NCBI GenBank assembly: GCA_040752275.1
Contig: JBFMFH010000022.1
Span: 37,931-101,930, forward strand
Direction: 5' to 3'
Source of the DNA: JBFMFH01 sp040752275
GTDB taxonomy: Bacteria; Acidobacteriota; Vicinamibacteria; Vicinamibacterales; JAKQTR01
DNA length: 64,000 nt
Under the pieces are notes generated by a model. It ran no database searches, was not told where the DNA came from, and saw nothing but the letters and a program-made list of their open reading frames with translations. Positions 8,251 to 15,846 of the stretch are shown here, in pieces. Both the position numbers and the translations under genes were made by a program. Numbering within the stretch: position 1 is the first letter of the stretch; every line of letters starts with the position of its first letter.

Positions 8251-8496
8251 CCTGCAGCCCGCTGGGCGCCTCCCTGGTTCACTCTCGAGCGAGTCGGCCG
8301 CTCGGTCTCCCTTGGCCGGTTGGGGCGAGCACTCCCATCCTCCTTGCGCGGGAGATCGGGTCGCGAGTGTGGCTCGTCGACCGACCGATGGCGGCAGCCG
8401 CGTCCACGACGGGACGTCTGCTGCCGGCCGCCATGGCGGAGGCAGAGTGCGTTGGGCGCGATTAGGGCACACCGGCAAGAAGCGAAGAGAGTACGC

Positions 8497-8528
8497 AAGA
8501 AAGGCCCGGCCGTAACCGGGCCTTTCTT
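8497..8528 (-). terminator. bidirectional hairpin terminator after tRNA-Ala
   Basis: Perfect 13-bp inverted repeat (8497-8509 with 8516-8528), 6-nt loop, GGCCCGG stem flanked by AAGAAA and TTTCTT. It sits 12 bp past the 3' end of the tRNA and 246 bp beyond the TA operon, so it can serve both strands. The remaining 8251-8496 holds nothing I recognise. Confidence 0.8.
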
Positions 8529-8540
8529 CGGCACCTCCGA

Positions 8541-8616
<76 letters not shown>

Positions 8617-8736
8617 AAGCGAACCCTGGAAGTGTAACATGCGCGGCCGACGCCGCGCCAACGTGCGGACTCTCACTCGGGCGTTCTCGGTACCTCAATC
8701 TGGATGTCCGCGTCCGCGGCCATGACGTTCCGGCAG

Positions 8737-8780
8737 CCCGAACCCCGGATCCCGAATCCCGGCCCATCGCCCCCGGGCCG
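8737..8780. repeat. 7-bp tandem array (CCCGAAT) plus hairpin
   Basis: Four heptamers CCCGAAC/CCCGGAT/CCCGAAT/CCCGGCC at 8737-8764. An overlapping 6-bp hairpin CGGCCC (8760-8765)/GGGCCG (8775-8780) lies just beyond the frr stop and may help end that operon; it has no T-run. Confidence 0.5.
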
Positions 8781-8782
8781 TC

Positions 8783-9352
8783 CTACTTTCCCAGCAACTC
8801 CGTATCCTTCTTCCTCTGCAACTCCTCGATCAGGTGGATGTGCTGGTCGGTGGTCTTCTGGACCTCGTCGAGCCCCTTCCGCTCCTCGTCTTCCGAAACG
8901 AGCTTGTCCTTGAGCATCTTCTTGAGCCGGTCGTTGGCGTCGCGGCGCACCTGCCGCACGCTGTTGCGGCTGTCCTCCGCCATGCGGTGCACGTGCTTCG
9001 AGAGTTCCTTCCGGCGCTCCTCGGTCAGGGCCGGGATCGGGATCCGGACCAGCTTGCCGTCGTTGCTCGGGTTGAGCCCGAGGTCCGATGCGCGGATGGC
9101 CTTCTCGATCACGCCGAGCAGGGAGGAATCGAATGGCTGCGCCATAATCGTCATCGGGTCGGGCACCGACAGGGTGGCGACCTGGTTGAGCGGCATCCGC
9201 GTGCCGTACGCATCGACGTGCACCGGATCCAGGATGTTGATGGTGGCCCGGCCGGTCCGCACGCCCGCCAGCTCGTGACGCAGGTGATCGATGACCCCGT
9301 CCATGCGCTTCTGGACGTCCGCGTGAAGGCTCTTGAGGTCGATGGCTTCCAT
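8783..9352 (-). CDS. frr: ribosome recycling factor
   Basis: 189 aa, normal family length. Splits post-termination ribosomes together with EF-G. Clear signatures: LAGVRTGRATINILDPVHVDAYG, PFDSSLLGVIEKAI, LGLNPSNDGKLVRIPIP and the C-terminal helix. Last gene of the rplM...frr run, 55 bp behind pyrH. Confidence 0.97.
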   Translation of the reverse strand: MEAIDLKSLHADVQKRMDGVIDHLRHELAGVRTGRATINILDPVHVDAYGTRMPLNQVATLSVPDPMTIMAQPFDSSLLGVIEKAIRASDLGLNPSNDGKLVRIPIPALTEERRKELSKHVHRMAEDSRNSVRQVRRDANDRLKKMLKDKLVSEDEERKGLDEVQKTTDQHIHLIEELQRKKDTELLGK

Positions 9353-9407
9353 GAGCGTCTCTCCGTGAGTAGGTACGGGCGCCGACCGAGCGCCCGAGGG
9401 ACGAACT

Positions 9408-10139
9408 CTACACCGTGACGGTCGTGCCGATGGGCTCGCCGAGGACGGCGCGCTTCATGTTTCCGGGGGTCTTGAGGTTGAACACCACGATCGGGAGCTT
9501 GTTGTCCATGCACAGGGAGACCGCGGTCGCATCCATGACCTTCAAGCCGCGCTCCAGCACGGAGATGTACGTGATCTTCTCGAACTTCGTGGCGTCCGCG
9601 TGGAGGACCGGGTCGGCCGTGTAGATGCCGTCGACCTTCGTGGCCTTCAGGATGACGTCCGCCTTCATCTCCATCGCCCTCAAGGCGGCGGCCGTATCGG
9701 TCGTGAAGTACGGGTTGCCGGTGCCAGCGGCCAGGAGGACGACGCGGCCCTTCTCGAGGTGGCGCAAGGCCCGGCGGCGGATGAACGGCTCGGCGACCGA
9801 TCGCATCTCGATGGCCGTGAGGACCCGCGTCACGACGCCGGCCTCCTCGAGCGCGTCCTGCAACGCGAGCGCGTTGATGACGGTGGCCAGCATCCCCATG
9901 TAATCGGCCTGCGCCCTGTCCATGCCCTTCGCGCTGGCCGCGATGCCGCGGAAGATGTTGCCACCGCCGATGACAATGGCGATCTGGACACCCAGTCGCT
10001 GGATCTCACCGACCTCGAGGGCGATCTCCCGCGCTACCTCCCGGTCGATACCGAAGGACTGTTCACCCATCAGCGCCTCGCCCGACAGTTTCAGGAGAAC
10101 GCGCCGGTACGCGGCGAGGGGAATCGACGGATCATTCAT
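9408..10139 (-). CDS. pyrH: uridylate kinase (UMP kinase)
   Basis: 243-aa amino-acid-kinase-fold enzyme, UMP to UDP. Signatures: RVLLKLSGEAL at the N-terminus, VIGGGNIFRG nucleotide loop, DYMGMLATVINALAL, and GTGNPYFTTDTAAALRA. Lies between tsf and frr. A TATAAT box on the minus strand at 10155-10150, ten bases before the ATG, could give a second internal start; no -35 is evident. Confidence 0.97.
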   Translation of the reverse strand: MNDPSIPLAAYRRVLLKLSGEALMGEQSFGIDREVAREIALEVGEIQRLGVQIAIVIGGGNIFRGIAASAKGMDRAQADYMGMLATVINALALQDALEEAGVVTRVLTAIEMRSVAEPFIRRRALRHLEKGRVVLLAAGTGNPYFTTDTAAALRAMEMKADVILKATKVDGIYTADPVLHADATKFEKITYISVLERGLKVMDATAVSLCMDNKLPIVVFNLKTPGNMKRAVLGEPIGTTVTV

Positions 10140-10204
10140 ACCGGGCCGGATTATAGATCAGGGCCTCGATTTGCCGCGCGACGCTCCTCGTCGGGCGGCC
10201 TGGG

Positions 10205-10813
10205 CTAGGCCGACTCGGGTGCCTCCCCGACCTTGAAGCGGGCGAAGCGGGAGACCGAGATGTTCTCTCCGGTCTTCGCCGTGGCCTGCACCACCAACTG
10301 GCCCACCGTCATGTTCGGATCCCGCACGAACGGCTGATCCAGCAACGCAACCTGGGCGTAGAAGGTGCCGAGTTTCCCTTCGACGATCTTGTCGATGACC
10401 TGGGCGGGCTTGCCGGATCCCTCGAACTGGGCGCGGTAGATGGCCCGTTCCTTGTCGAGGACGTCAGAGGGAATGTCCTCGCGCCGCACGTATTTCGGGT
10501 CCTGAGCCGCCACGTGCATCGCGATGTTCTTGACGAGATGCTGGAAGTCCTCGGTCCGGGCGACGAAGTCGGACTCGCAGTTCACCTCGACGAGAACGCC
10601 GATCTTGCCCCCGAGATGGATGTAGCTTCCGACAATGCCCTGCGACGTGGTCCGCCCGGATCGCCTGGCGGCCTGCGCCATGCCCCGCTTGCGCAGGATC
10701 GTGACCGCCTCCTCGATGTTGCCGTTCGCTTCGGTGAGCGCGGTCTTGCACTCCATCATGCCGGCTCCCGTCGTGTCCCGGAGCGCCTTGACTTGCTGTG
10801 CCGTGATCGCCAT
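10205..10813 (-). CDS. tsf: elongation factor Ts (short form)
   Basis: 202 aa; nucleotide exchange factor for EF-Tu. The TDVP-like motif appears as LRDTTGAGMMECK near the N-terminus, and HLGGKIGVLVEVNCESDFVARTEDF is canonical. The length is like the short Thermus-type EF-Ts rather than the 283-aa E. coli form. ATG 10813 (MAITAQQVK) is chosen over a 9-residue upstream extension. A GC-rich hairpin (about 10846-10871) lies in the gap after rpsB and might set the rpsB:tsf ratio. Confidence 0.95.
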   Translation of the reverse strand: MAITAQQVKALRDTTGAGMMECKTALTEANGNIEEAVTILRKRGMAQAARRSGRTTSQGIVGSYIHLGGKIGVLVEVNCESDFVARTEDFQHLVKNIAMHVAAQDPKYVRREDIPSDVLDKERAIYRAQFEGSGKPAQVIDKIVEGKLGTFYAQVALLDQPFVRDPNMTVGQLVVQATAKTGENISVSRFARFKVGEAPESA

Positions 10814-10910
10814 GGGTATCCTCTGCTTCGCAGTACACAAGAAGCGCCGGCGCGGACGAGGCCGGCCGGCGCGGAACAGAAACGTGCCCGGGCCTCAGGT
10901 GCCCGGGCCA

Positions 10911-11708
10911 TCAGGCCGTGGCCTGGGTCGACGCTGGCCGAAGGGGCACGGCCTCGGACCGCGGCCGCCGCTCCGCCGGTCTGGCCCCACCCTCGCCGTC
11001 GGTCAGCTCGCCCCGCGCCGATTCGCGCAGGCCGCGGCCCGACAGCACCGCCTCGGCGACGCGGGCGGTGAACAGCCGGATCGCCCGCAGCGCGTCGTCG
11101 TTGCCCGGAATCACGAAGTCGACATCGTCCGGATCGCAGTTCGTATCGACGACGCCGATGACCGGAATCTTGAGCTTCCTGGCCTCGTCGACGGCGATCT
11201 TCTCCTTCTTCGTGTCGATCACGAACACCGCATCGGGCAGCTTCGCCATGTGCCGGATGCCGTCGAGGTTCTTCTGGATCTTGCGCTTCTCTTTCTCGAT
11301 CGAGGCGACTTCCTTCTTCGAGAGAGACTCATAACGGCCGTCGGTGCTCATGGCTTCGAGTTCGCGCAACCGGCCAAGGCTGCGCTGGATGGTCGTGAAG
11401 TTGGTCAGCAGCCCGCCCAGCCATCGCTGGTTGACGAAGTGCATGCCGCACCGCTGGGCCTCTTCCGCCACCGCGTCCTGCGCCTGGCGCTTCGTGCCCA
11501 CGAAGAGGACCGTTCCGCCTTCCGCCGAGATGCTGGCGACGAACTCTTCGGCCTCGCGGAAGAGCCTGGCTGTCTTGCCCAGGTCGATGATGTAGATGCC
11601 GTTCCGCTCGCCGAAGATATAGGGCTTCATCTTCGGGTTCCAGCGCTTCGTCTGATGGCCGAAGTGCACCCCGGCCTCCAGCAACTCCTTGATGGCGATC
11701 CCGCTCAA
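10911..11708 (-). CDS. rpsB: 30S ribosomal protein S2
   Basis: 265 aa. Typical S2: IKELLEAGVHFGHQTKRWNPKM at the N-terminus, GTVLFVGTKRQAQ, NQRWLGGLLTNF and the PDAVFVIDTKKEKIAVDEA/IPVIGVVDTNCDPD block. A 30-residue acidic/basic C-terminal extension ends in ASTQATA. Classic rpsB-tsf-pyrH-frr order downstream. Confidence 0.97.
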   Translation of the reverse strand: MSGIAIKELLEAGVHFGHQTKRWNPKMKPYIFGERNGIYIIDLGKTARLFREAEEFVASISAEGGTVLFVGTKRQAQDAVAEEAQRCGMHFVNQRWLGGLLTNFTTIQRSLGRLRELEAMSTDGRYESLSKKEVASIEKEKRKIQKNLDGIRHMAKLPDAVFVIDTKKEKIAVDEARKLKIPVIGVVDTNCDPDDVDFVIPGNDDALRAIRLFTARVAEAVLSGRGLRESARGELTDGEGGARPAERRPRSEAVPLRPASTQATA

Positions 11709-11743
11709 AGGTCCTCCCTCGGTACCCGTCAGAACGACGGTCT

Positions 11744-12136
11744 CTACCGCTTGCTGAACTGGAAGCGCTTGCGCGCTCCGGCCAACCCGTACTTCTTGCG
11801 CTCCTTCGCCCGCGCGTCGCGCGTCAGGAGCCCTTCCTTCTTCAACGCCCCGCGCAACTCCGTGTTGTACTCGCAGAGCGCCCGTGCGATCCCGAGGCGG
11901 ATGGCCCCGGCCTGACCGGCCACACCGCCGCCTGCCACCGTCGCCAGCACGTCGAACTTGCCGGCCGTTTCGGTCAGGACCAGCGGCTGGCGGATTTCCA
12001 TCCGCAGGACCTCGGTGGGGAAGTAGCTGTCGAAGCTGCGCCGGTTGACGGTGATGGTGCCGGACCCCGGCCGAAGGAACACCCGGGCGGCTGACGTCTT
12101 TCGCCGCCCGGTGGCGTAGTACTGGATGAGCGTCAA
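11744..12136 (-). CDS. rpsI: 30S ribosomal protein S9
   Basis: 130 aa. YYATGRRKTSAARVFLRPG at the N-terminus and the C-terminal GLAGARKRFQFSKR tail that reaches the P-site. One base separates its start from the rplM stop, the usual rplM-rpsI pairing. Confidence 0.97.
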   Translation of the reverse strand: MTLIQYYATGRRKTSAARVFLRPGSGTITVNRRSFDSYFPTEVLRMEIRQPLVLTETAGKFDVLATVAGGGVAGQAGAIRLGIARALCEYNTELRGALKKEGLLTRDARAKERKKYGLAGARKRFQFSKR

Positions 12137-12137
12137 G

Positions 12138-12569
12138 TTAGACTACCTCGAGCTTGGTTGGTGTCTGGGCCGCGTGCGGATGATCCGGACCTGCGTAGAC
12201 CTTGAGCTTCCGGTACATCGCGTCGCCGAGCTTCGTCTTGGGCAGCATACCCCTGACCGCTTCCTCCACCATGCGGATCGGACGGCGCCGGCGGACGTCC
12301 TTGGCGCGCTCCTCGCGCAACCCGCCCTCATAACCGCTGTGCCGCCGGTAGATCTTCTGACTGTCCTTCCGACCCGTCAGCCTGACCTTGTCGGCGTTGA
12401 CGACCACCACGTGGTCGCCCGTGTCGATGAACGGTGTGTACGCTGGCCGGTGCTTGCCCATCAGCAGGCGGGCCGCCCGGGTCGCGAGGCGCCCAAGCAC
12501 CTGGTCTTCAGCGTCGATCACGTGCCAGCGGCGCTCGACGCCTGCGGGTGTCGCGGTAAAGGTACGCAT
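12138..12569 (-). CDS. rplM: 50S ribosomal protein L13
   Basis: 143 aa from ATG 12569 (a TTG two codons upstream is possible). L13 signatures: WHVIDAEDQVLGRLATRAARLL, DTGDHVVVVNADKVRLTG and RMVEEAVRGMLPKTKLG. First gene of the translation operon, about 40 nt downstream of the predicted transcription start; that short leader leaves room for autoregulation by L13, which I cannot show. Confidence 0.97.
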   Translation of the reverse strand: MRTFTATPAGVERRWHVIDAEDQVLGRLATRAARLLMGKHRPAYTPFIDTGDHVVVVNADKVRLTGRKDSQKIYRRHSGYEGGLREERAKDVRRRRPIRMVEEAVRGMLPKTKLGDAMYRKLKVYAGPDHPHAAQTPTKLEVV

Positions 12570-12615
12570 CTGCAAGTCTCTATCTCACCGTCAATTCCGA
12601 GGACGGCAAACCAAA

Positions 12616-12644
12616 ATCGTAACAGCCGGCCCCGCTTCTGTCAA
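12616..12644 (-). promoter_or_regulatory. strong sigma70 promoter of the rplM operon
   Basis: Minus strand TTGACA (12644-12639), exactly 17 bp, TACGAT (12621-12616). The -35 is a perfect match and the -10 matches 5 of 6. Predicted start near 12609. Confidence 0.75.
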
Positions 12645-13083
12645 GGAGTGGCATTCGTCCAATTCCCACTTCGTGCACCCGCCAGCCCACGAGAACGCCA
12701 AGGGTCCCGCCGCCGGCCGCTTCCGTGGCGACGGGTGGTGTGTTCACGCAACTGCGCACCCCTGCCTGTAGCCGCGAGCGGCTGCCTCCGATAAGTGTAA
12801 CGACCTGGGGAGGTCGCCTCGGGGGGCGCCGGCAAGCGGGCCCACCTGCGTGTGGCAGATCCTGCCACATGAGAACTCCCCCGGACGTTGAGATTCCTGC
12901 GCGGCGGCTGAGCGTCCGACCGACGGCGGCAGCCGGCGGCCGCGGCCGCTTCGCCGCGTGCGAGCCGAATGCCGGCTCGCAACCTCGGCTTCGGACGAGG
13001 CCGCGAGCACCTGGCATCAGCCTTGCCGGCGAGATGGCAGGGGAGGGGCTGTCCGACACCTCCGGAAAGGGGCAGGCACGATC
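12645..13083. other. gene-free divergent region upstream of pilM
   Basis: About 440 bases between the rplM promoter and pilM. It contains a perfect 7-bp inverted repeat GTGGCAG-N3-CTGCCAC (12852-12868), operator-sized, and many GC-rich imperfect repeats. No ORF here has coding character. A GGAAAGGGG ribosome-binding site for pilM lies at about 13066. Confidence 0.5.
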
Positions 13084-14133
13084 GTGTTCGGCAGAGCGAA
13101 GGCACTCGTAGGACTCGACATCGGGTCCAGCGCCGTCAAAGCGGTCGAACTCAAGCAGTCCGGCCGATCGTTGCGCGTCGCTGCGTACGGCACGGAGCCC
13201 ATCCCTCCCGACAACATCGTCGACGGCGCCGTCATCGATGGGGCCAGCGTGGCGGACGCCGTCCGGCGGCTGCTCGACCGCGTGACTCCGAAGGCCAAGG
13301 AGGTTGTGGCGTCTCTGTCGGGCAACGCCGTCATCGTCAAGAAGATTGGCCTGCCGTTGATGACCGATGACGAACTCCGCGAGTCCATCCGCTGGGAAGC
13401 GGAGCAATACGTCCCCTTCGACATCCAGGACGTCAACCTCGACTACCAGATCCTCGAGAGTGACCCCGGCCGCGGGGCGATGGACGTCCTGCTGGTGGCG
13501 GCGAAGAAGGAGAAGATCGCCGACTATACCGGCGTCATCGCGCAGGCCGGCCGGACCCCCGTCATCGTGGACATCGATGCCTTCGCGCTCCAGAACGCCT
13601 ACGAGACCAACTACGACGCCGAGCCTGGCGTCGTGACGGTGCTCATGAACATCGGCGCCAGCGGAATCAACATCAACATCCTCGCCGGGGCGACGTCGGT
13701 CTTCACGCGGGACATCTCGATCGGCGGTACCGCCTACACCGAGGCCGTGCAGCGCGAGTTCGACCTGACCTACGAGCAGGCCGACCAGTTGAAGCACGGC
13801 ACGTCAATCGACGGCGTCGGCCCGGACGAGGTGCGGCCCGTGCTGGCGGCCGTGACTGAGAACGTGGTCCTCGAGGTGCAGAAGACCTTCGACTTCTACC
13901 GGGCCACCGCGTCGTCCGATCGACTGGACCGGATCATGGTCTGTGGCGGCGGCGGGCGGCTGGCCGGACTGCAGTCGGCCCTGCACGAGCGCTTCGGCCT
14001 GGCGGTGGAGCCGCTGGATCCGTTCCGCCGGGTGAGCTTCGACGAAGGCAGGTTCGGCCTCTCCAAGAGCGAGGCCGGGCCGACGGCGGTCGTCGCTGTG
14101 GGGCTGGCGCTCAGGCGGAAGGGGGACCGGTGA
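13084..14133 (+). CDS. pilM: type IV pilus assembly ATPase-fold protein PilM
   Basis: 349-aa actin-like cytoplasmic platform protein that docks PilN. VGLDIGSSAVKAVEL is the phosphate-1 loop near the N-terminus; MNIGASGINI and CGGGGRLAGL are the later nucleotide loops. GTG 13084 follows a GGAAAGGGG SD; the longer frame begins in noncoding DNA. Its stop overlaps pilN by GTGA. Confidence 0.95.
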   Translation: MFGRAKALVGLDIGSSAVKAVELKQSGRSLRVAAYGTEPIPPDNIVDGAVIDGASVADAVRRLLDRVTPKAKEVVASLSGNAVIVKKIGLPLMTDDELRESIRWEAEQYVPFDIQDVNLDYQILESDPGRGAMDVLLVAAKKEKIADYTGVIAQAGRTPVIVDIDAFALQNAYETNYDAEPGVVTVLMNIGASGININILAGATSVFTRDISIGGTAYTEAVQREFDLTYEQADQLKHGTSIDGVGPDEVRPVLAAVTENVVLEVQKTFDFYRATASSDRLDRIMVCGGGGRLAGLQSALHERFGLAVEPLDPFRRVSFDEGRFGLSKSEAGPTAVVAVGLALRRKGDR

Positions 14134-14714
14134 TTCGCATCAACCTCCTCGGCCAGCAGGAACGCCCGCGCGCGAAGCGCCGGGCGGCGGCGGTCACGAC
14201 CGAGTCCGGTCAGAAGATCGCCGTCGCCTGCAGTCTCGTGCTCGTGCTCGCGGCCCTGGGCGTCGGCTGGTGGTACTGGTCCCTGTATCAGGAAGGCACG
14301 CGCTTGGCCCAGGAGATTGCAGACGCCCAGCAGGAGACGGCGCGCCTGCGCTCCCTCATCGTCCAGGTGCAGCAGTTCGAGGCCCGGAAGGCCCAGCTGC
14401 AGCAGCGGGTCAGCCTCATCGAGCAGCTGCGGAGAGGACAGAGCGGCCCCGTCCACATGCTCGACGAGTTGAGCCGCGCTTTGCCCGAGATGCTCTGGCT
14501 CGTTCAGTTGGAGCAGAAGGGCACGGAATTGACCATCGACGGCCAGTGCACCACCTACACCGCCCTGTCGGACTTCGTCGACAACCTGGGCGGGTCCGGG
14601 TGGTTCACGCGGCCGGTCGAGATCATGGACAGCCAGGTGGAGGGGGCGACGGCCGCAAGCGCCGAACTGATCCGCTTCACCGTCAAGGCGCAGTTCGCGC
14701 CACCAGGGGGGTAG
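14130..14714 (+). CDS. pilN: type IV pilus assembly protein PilN
   Basis: 194 aa. The cytoplasmic peptide MIRINLLGQQE contacts PilM; a single TM helix spans about 31-50 (VACSLVLVLAALGVGWWYW), then a periplasmic coiled coil and ferredoxin-like domain with the typical MLDELSRALPEMLWLVQLEQ. GTG start overlaps the pilM stop. Confidence 0.93.
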   Translation: MIRINLLGQQERPRAKRRAAAVTTESGQKIAVACSLVLVLAALGVGWWYWSLYQEGTRLAQEIADAQQETARLRSLIVQVQQFEARKAQLQQRVSLIEQLRRGQSGPVHMLDELSRALPEMLWLVQLEQKGTELTIDGQCTTYTALSDFVDNLGGSGWFTRPVEIMDSQVEGATAASAELIRFTVKAQFAPPGG

Positions 14715-14767
14715 GCGTGCTGATGCGTGGTTACGCGCCCGCGTTTCCCCGAATCGAGACCTGACGT

Positions 14768-15367
14768 ATGGACCTGCGTCTCAACAAGCTGCCGTGGTAC
14801 GCCCAGGTGGGCGTCTTTGCCGTCATCGCGCTGGCCGGGGTGGCGGCCTTCTACTACCTGTATGTGGCGCCCAAGGCCGCGGAACTCGACACGCAGCGCC
14901 TGCAGCTGGAGGCCCTGCGGGCGGACATCAACAAGGGGCTATCGACGGCGCGGCAGCTTCCCCAGTTCCGCTCCGAGGTGGCCGATCTCGAGACCAGACT
15001 GACCAGACTCAAGGCGGTCCTGCCCGAAGAGAAGGACTTCGGAGACTTGCTCCGGAGCCTCCAGACGCTGGCGACCCAGTCGAACCTCGCCATCAAGGTG
15101 TTCAAGCCCGGCTCGGTCGTGAACAAGCAACTGCACGCGGAGTGGCCGATCACGATGGAATTCGAGGGGTCGTACCACAACCTCGGCCTGTTCTTCGACC
15201 GGATCAGCAAATTCGCCCGCATCATCAACATCGGCAACGTCAGCATCAGAGCGAAGGACAAGCCAGAGCCGAATGCCACGATCGACGTGACGTGCGTGGC
15301 GACCACGTTCGTGCTGACGGACGCCGGAAAGACCGTTCCTGCCGTTGCGAAGGAAGGTGCCCAGTGA
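14768..15367 (+). CDS. pilO: type IV pilus assembly protein PilO
   Basis: 199 aa. Short cytoplasmic N-terminus, TM helix about 14-33 (VFAVIALAGVAAFYYLYVAP), coiled coil, then FGDLLRSLQTLATQSNLAI and YHNLGLFFDRISKFARIINI, both PilO hallmarks. Forms the inner-membrane alignment complex with PilN. 53 bp behind pilN; its stop overlaps pilP by GTGA. Confidence 0.94.
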   Translation: MDLRLNKLPWYAQVGVFAVIALAGVAAFYYLYVAPKAAELDTQRLQLEALRADINKGLSTARQLPQFRSEVADLETRLTRLKAVLPEEKDFGDLLRSLQTLATQSNLAIKVFKPGSVVNKQLHAEWPITMEFEGSYHNLGLFFDRISKFARIINIGNVSIRAKDKPEPNATIDVTCVATTFVLTDAGKTVPAVAKEGAQ

Positions 15368-15846
15368 CCAGGCGAGCGGCACTGCGCCTGGCGCTGACGG
15401 CCGGCGTGGCCGCGCTGGGCACGGCCTCGGCCGTCTCCCAGCAGCCGACGACCCCGGCGCCGTTGAGCGGGGTGGCCGGCCCCCAGGCCCCCGCCTACGC
15501 GTACGATCCCGCGGGCCGTCGCGACCCGTTCGTGAGCCTGCTCCAGCGCGGCGTCACCGATCCGGCCGGCCGTCAGGGCCGACCCGCGCTCGGCGTCGGC
15601 GGGCTGCTCGTCGGCGAGATCGTGCTCAAGGGTGTCATGCAGAGCCGCGGGACGTTCGTCGCGCTGGTGCAGGGGCCGGACAACAAGACGCTCCTCGTGC
15701 GCGTCAATGACCGCCTGCTCGACGGCAGCGTGCGCGCAATCACCCAGGACACGCTCGTACTGATGCAGGACGTGAACGACCCGCTCTCGCTCACCAAGCA
15801 GCGCGAGGTCCGGCTGACATTGCGCCCAGGCGGAGAGCCCAAGTGA
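15364..15846 (+). CDS. pilP: pilotin-like PilP lipoprotein/linker
   Basis: 160 aa from GTG 15364. Signal sequence to about residue 25, disordered Pro-rich stretch, then YDPAGRRDPFVSLL, the PilP/GspC-type RDPF motif, and a small beta domain (VLKGVMQSRGTFVALVQ...LRVNDRLLDGSVRAI). Links PilNO to the PilQ secretin. No clear lipobox Cys is visible, unlike canonical PilP. Confidence 0.88.
   Translation: MTRRAALRLALTAGVAALGTASAVSQQPTTPAPLSGVAGPQAPAYAYDPAGRRDPFVSLLQRGVTDPAGRQGRPALGVGGLLVGEIVLKGVMQSRGTFVALVQGPDNKTLLVRVNDRLLDGSVRAITQDTLVLMQDVNDPLSLTKQREVRLTLRPGGEPK

Noticed and set aside
12852..12868. Sigma54 promoter for the pil operon
   Set aside because: TGGC and TGCC are present, but the GG and GC are 8 bp apart, not 10; it is a symmetric inverted repeat.
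13896..14456. Antisense ORF over pilM/pilN
   Set aside because: No motifs and contradicts overlapping pil start/stop pairs.
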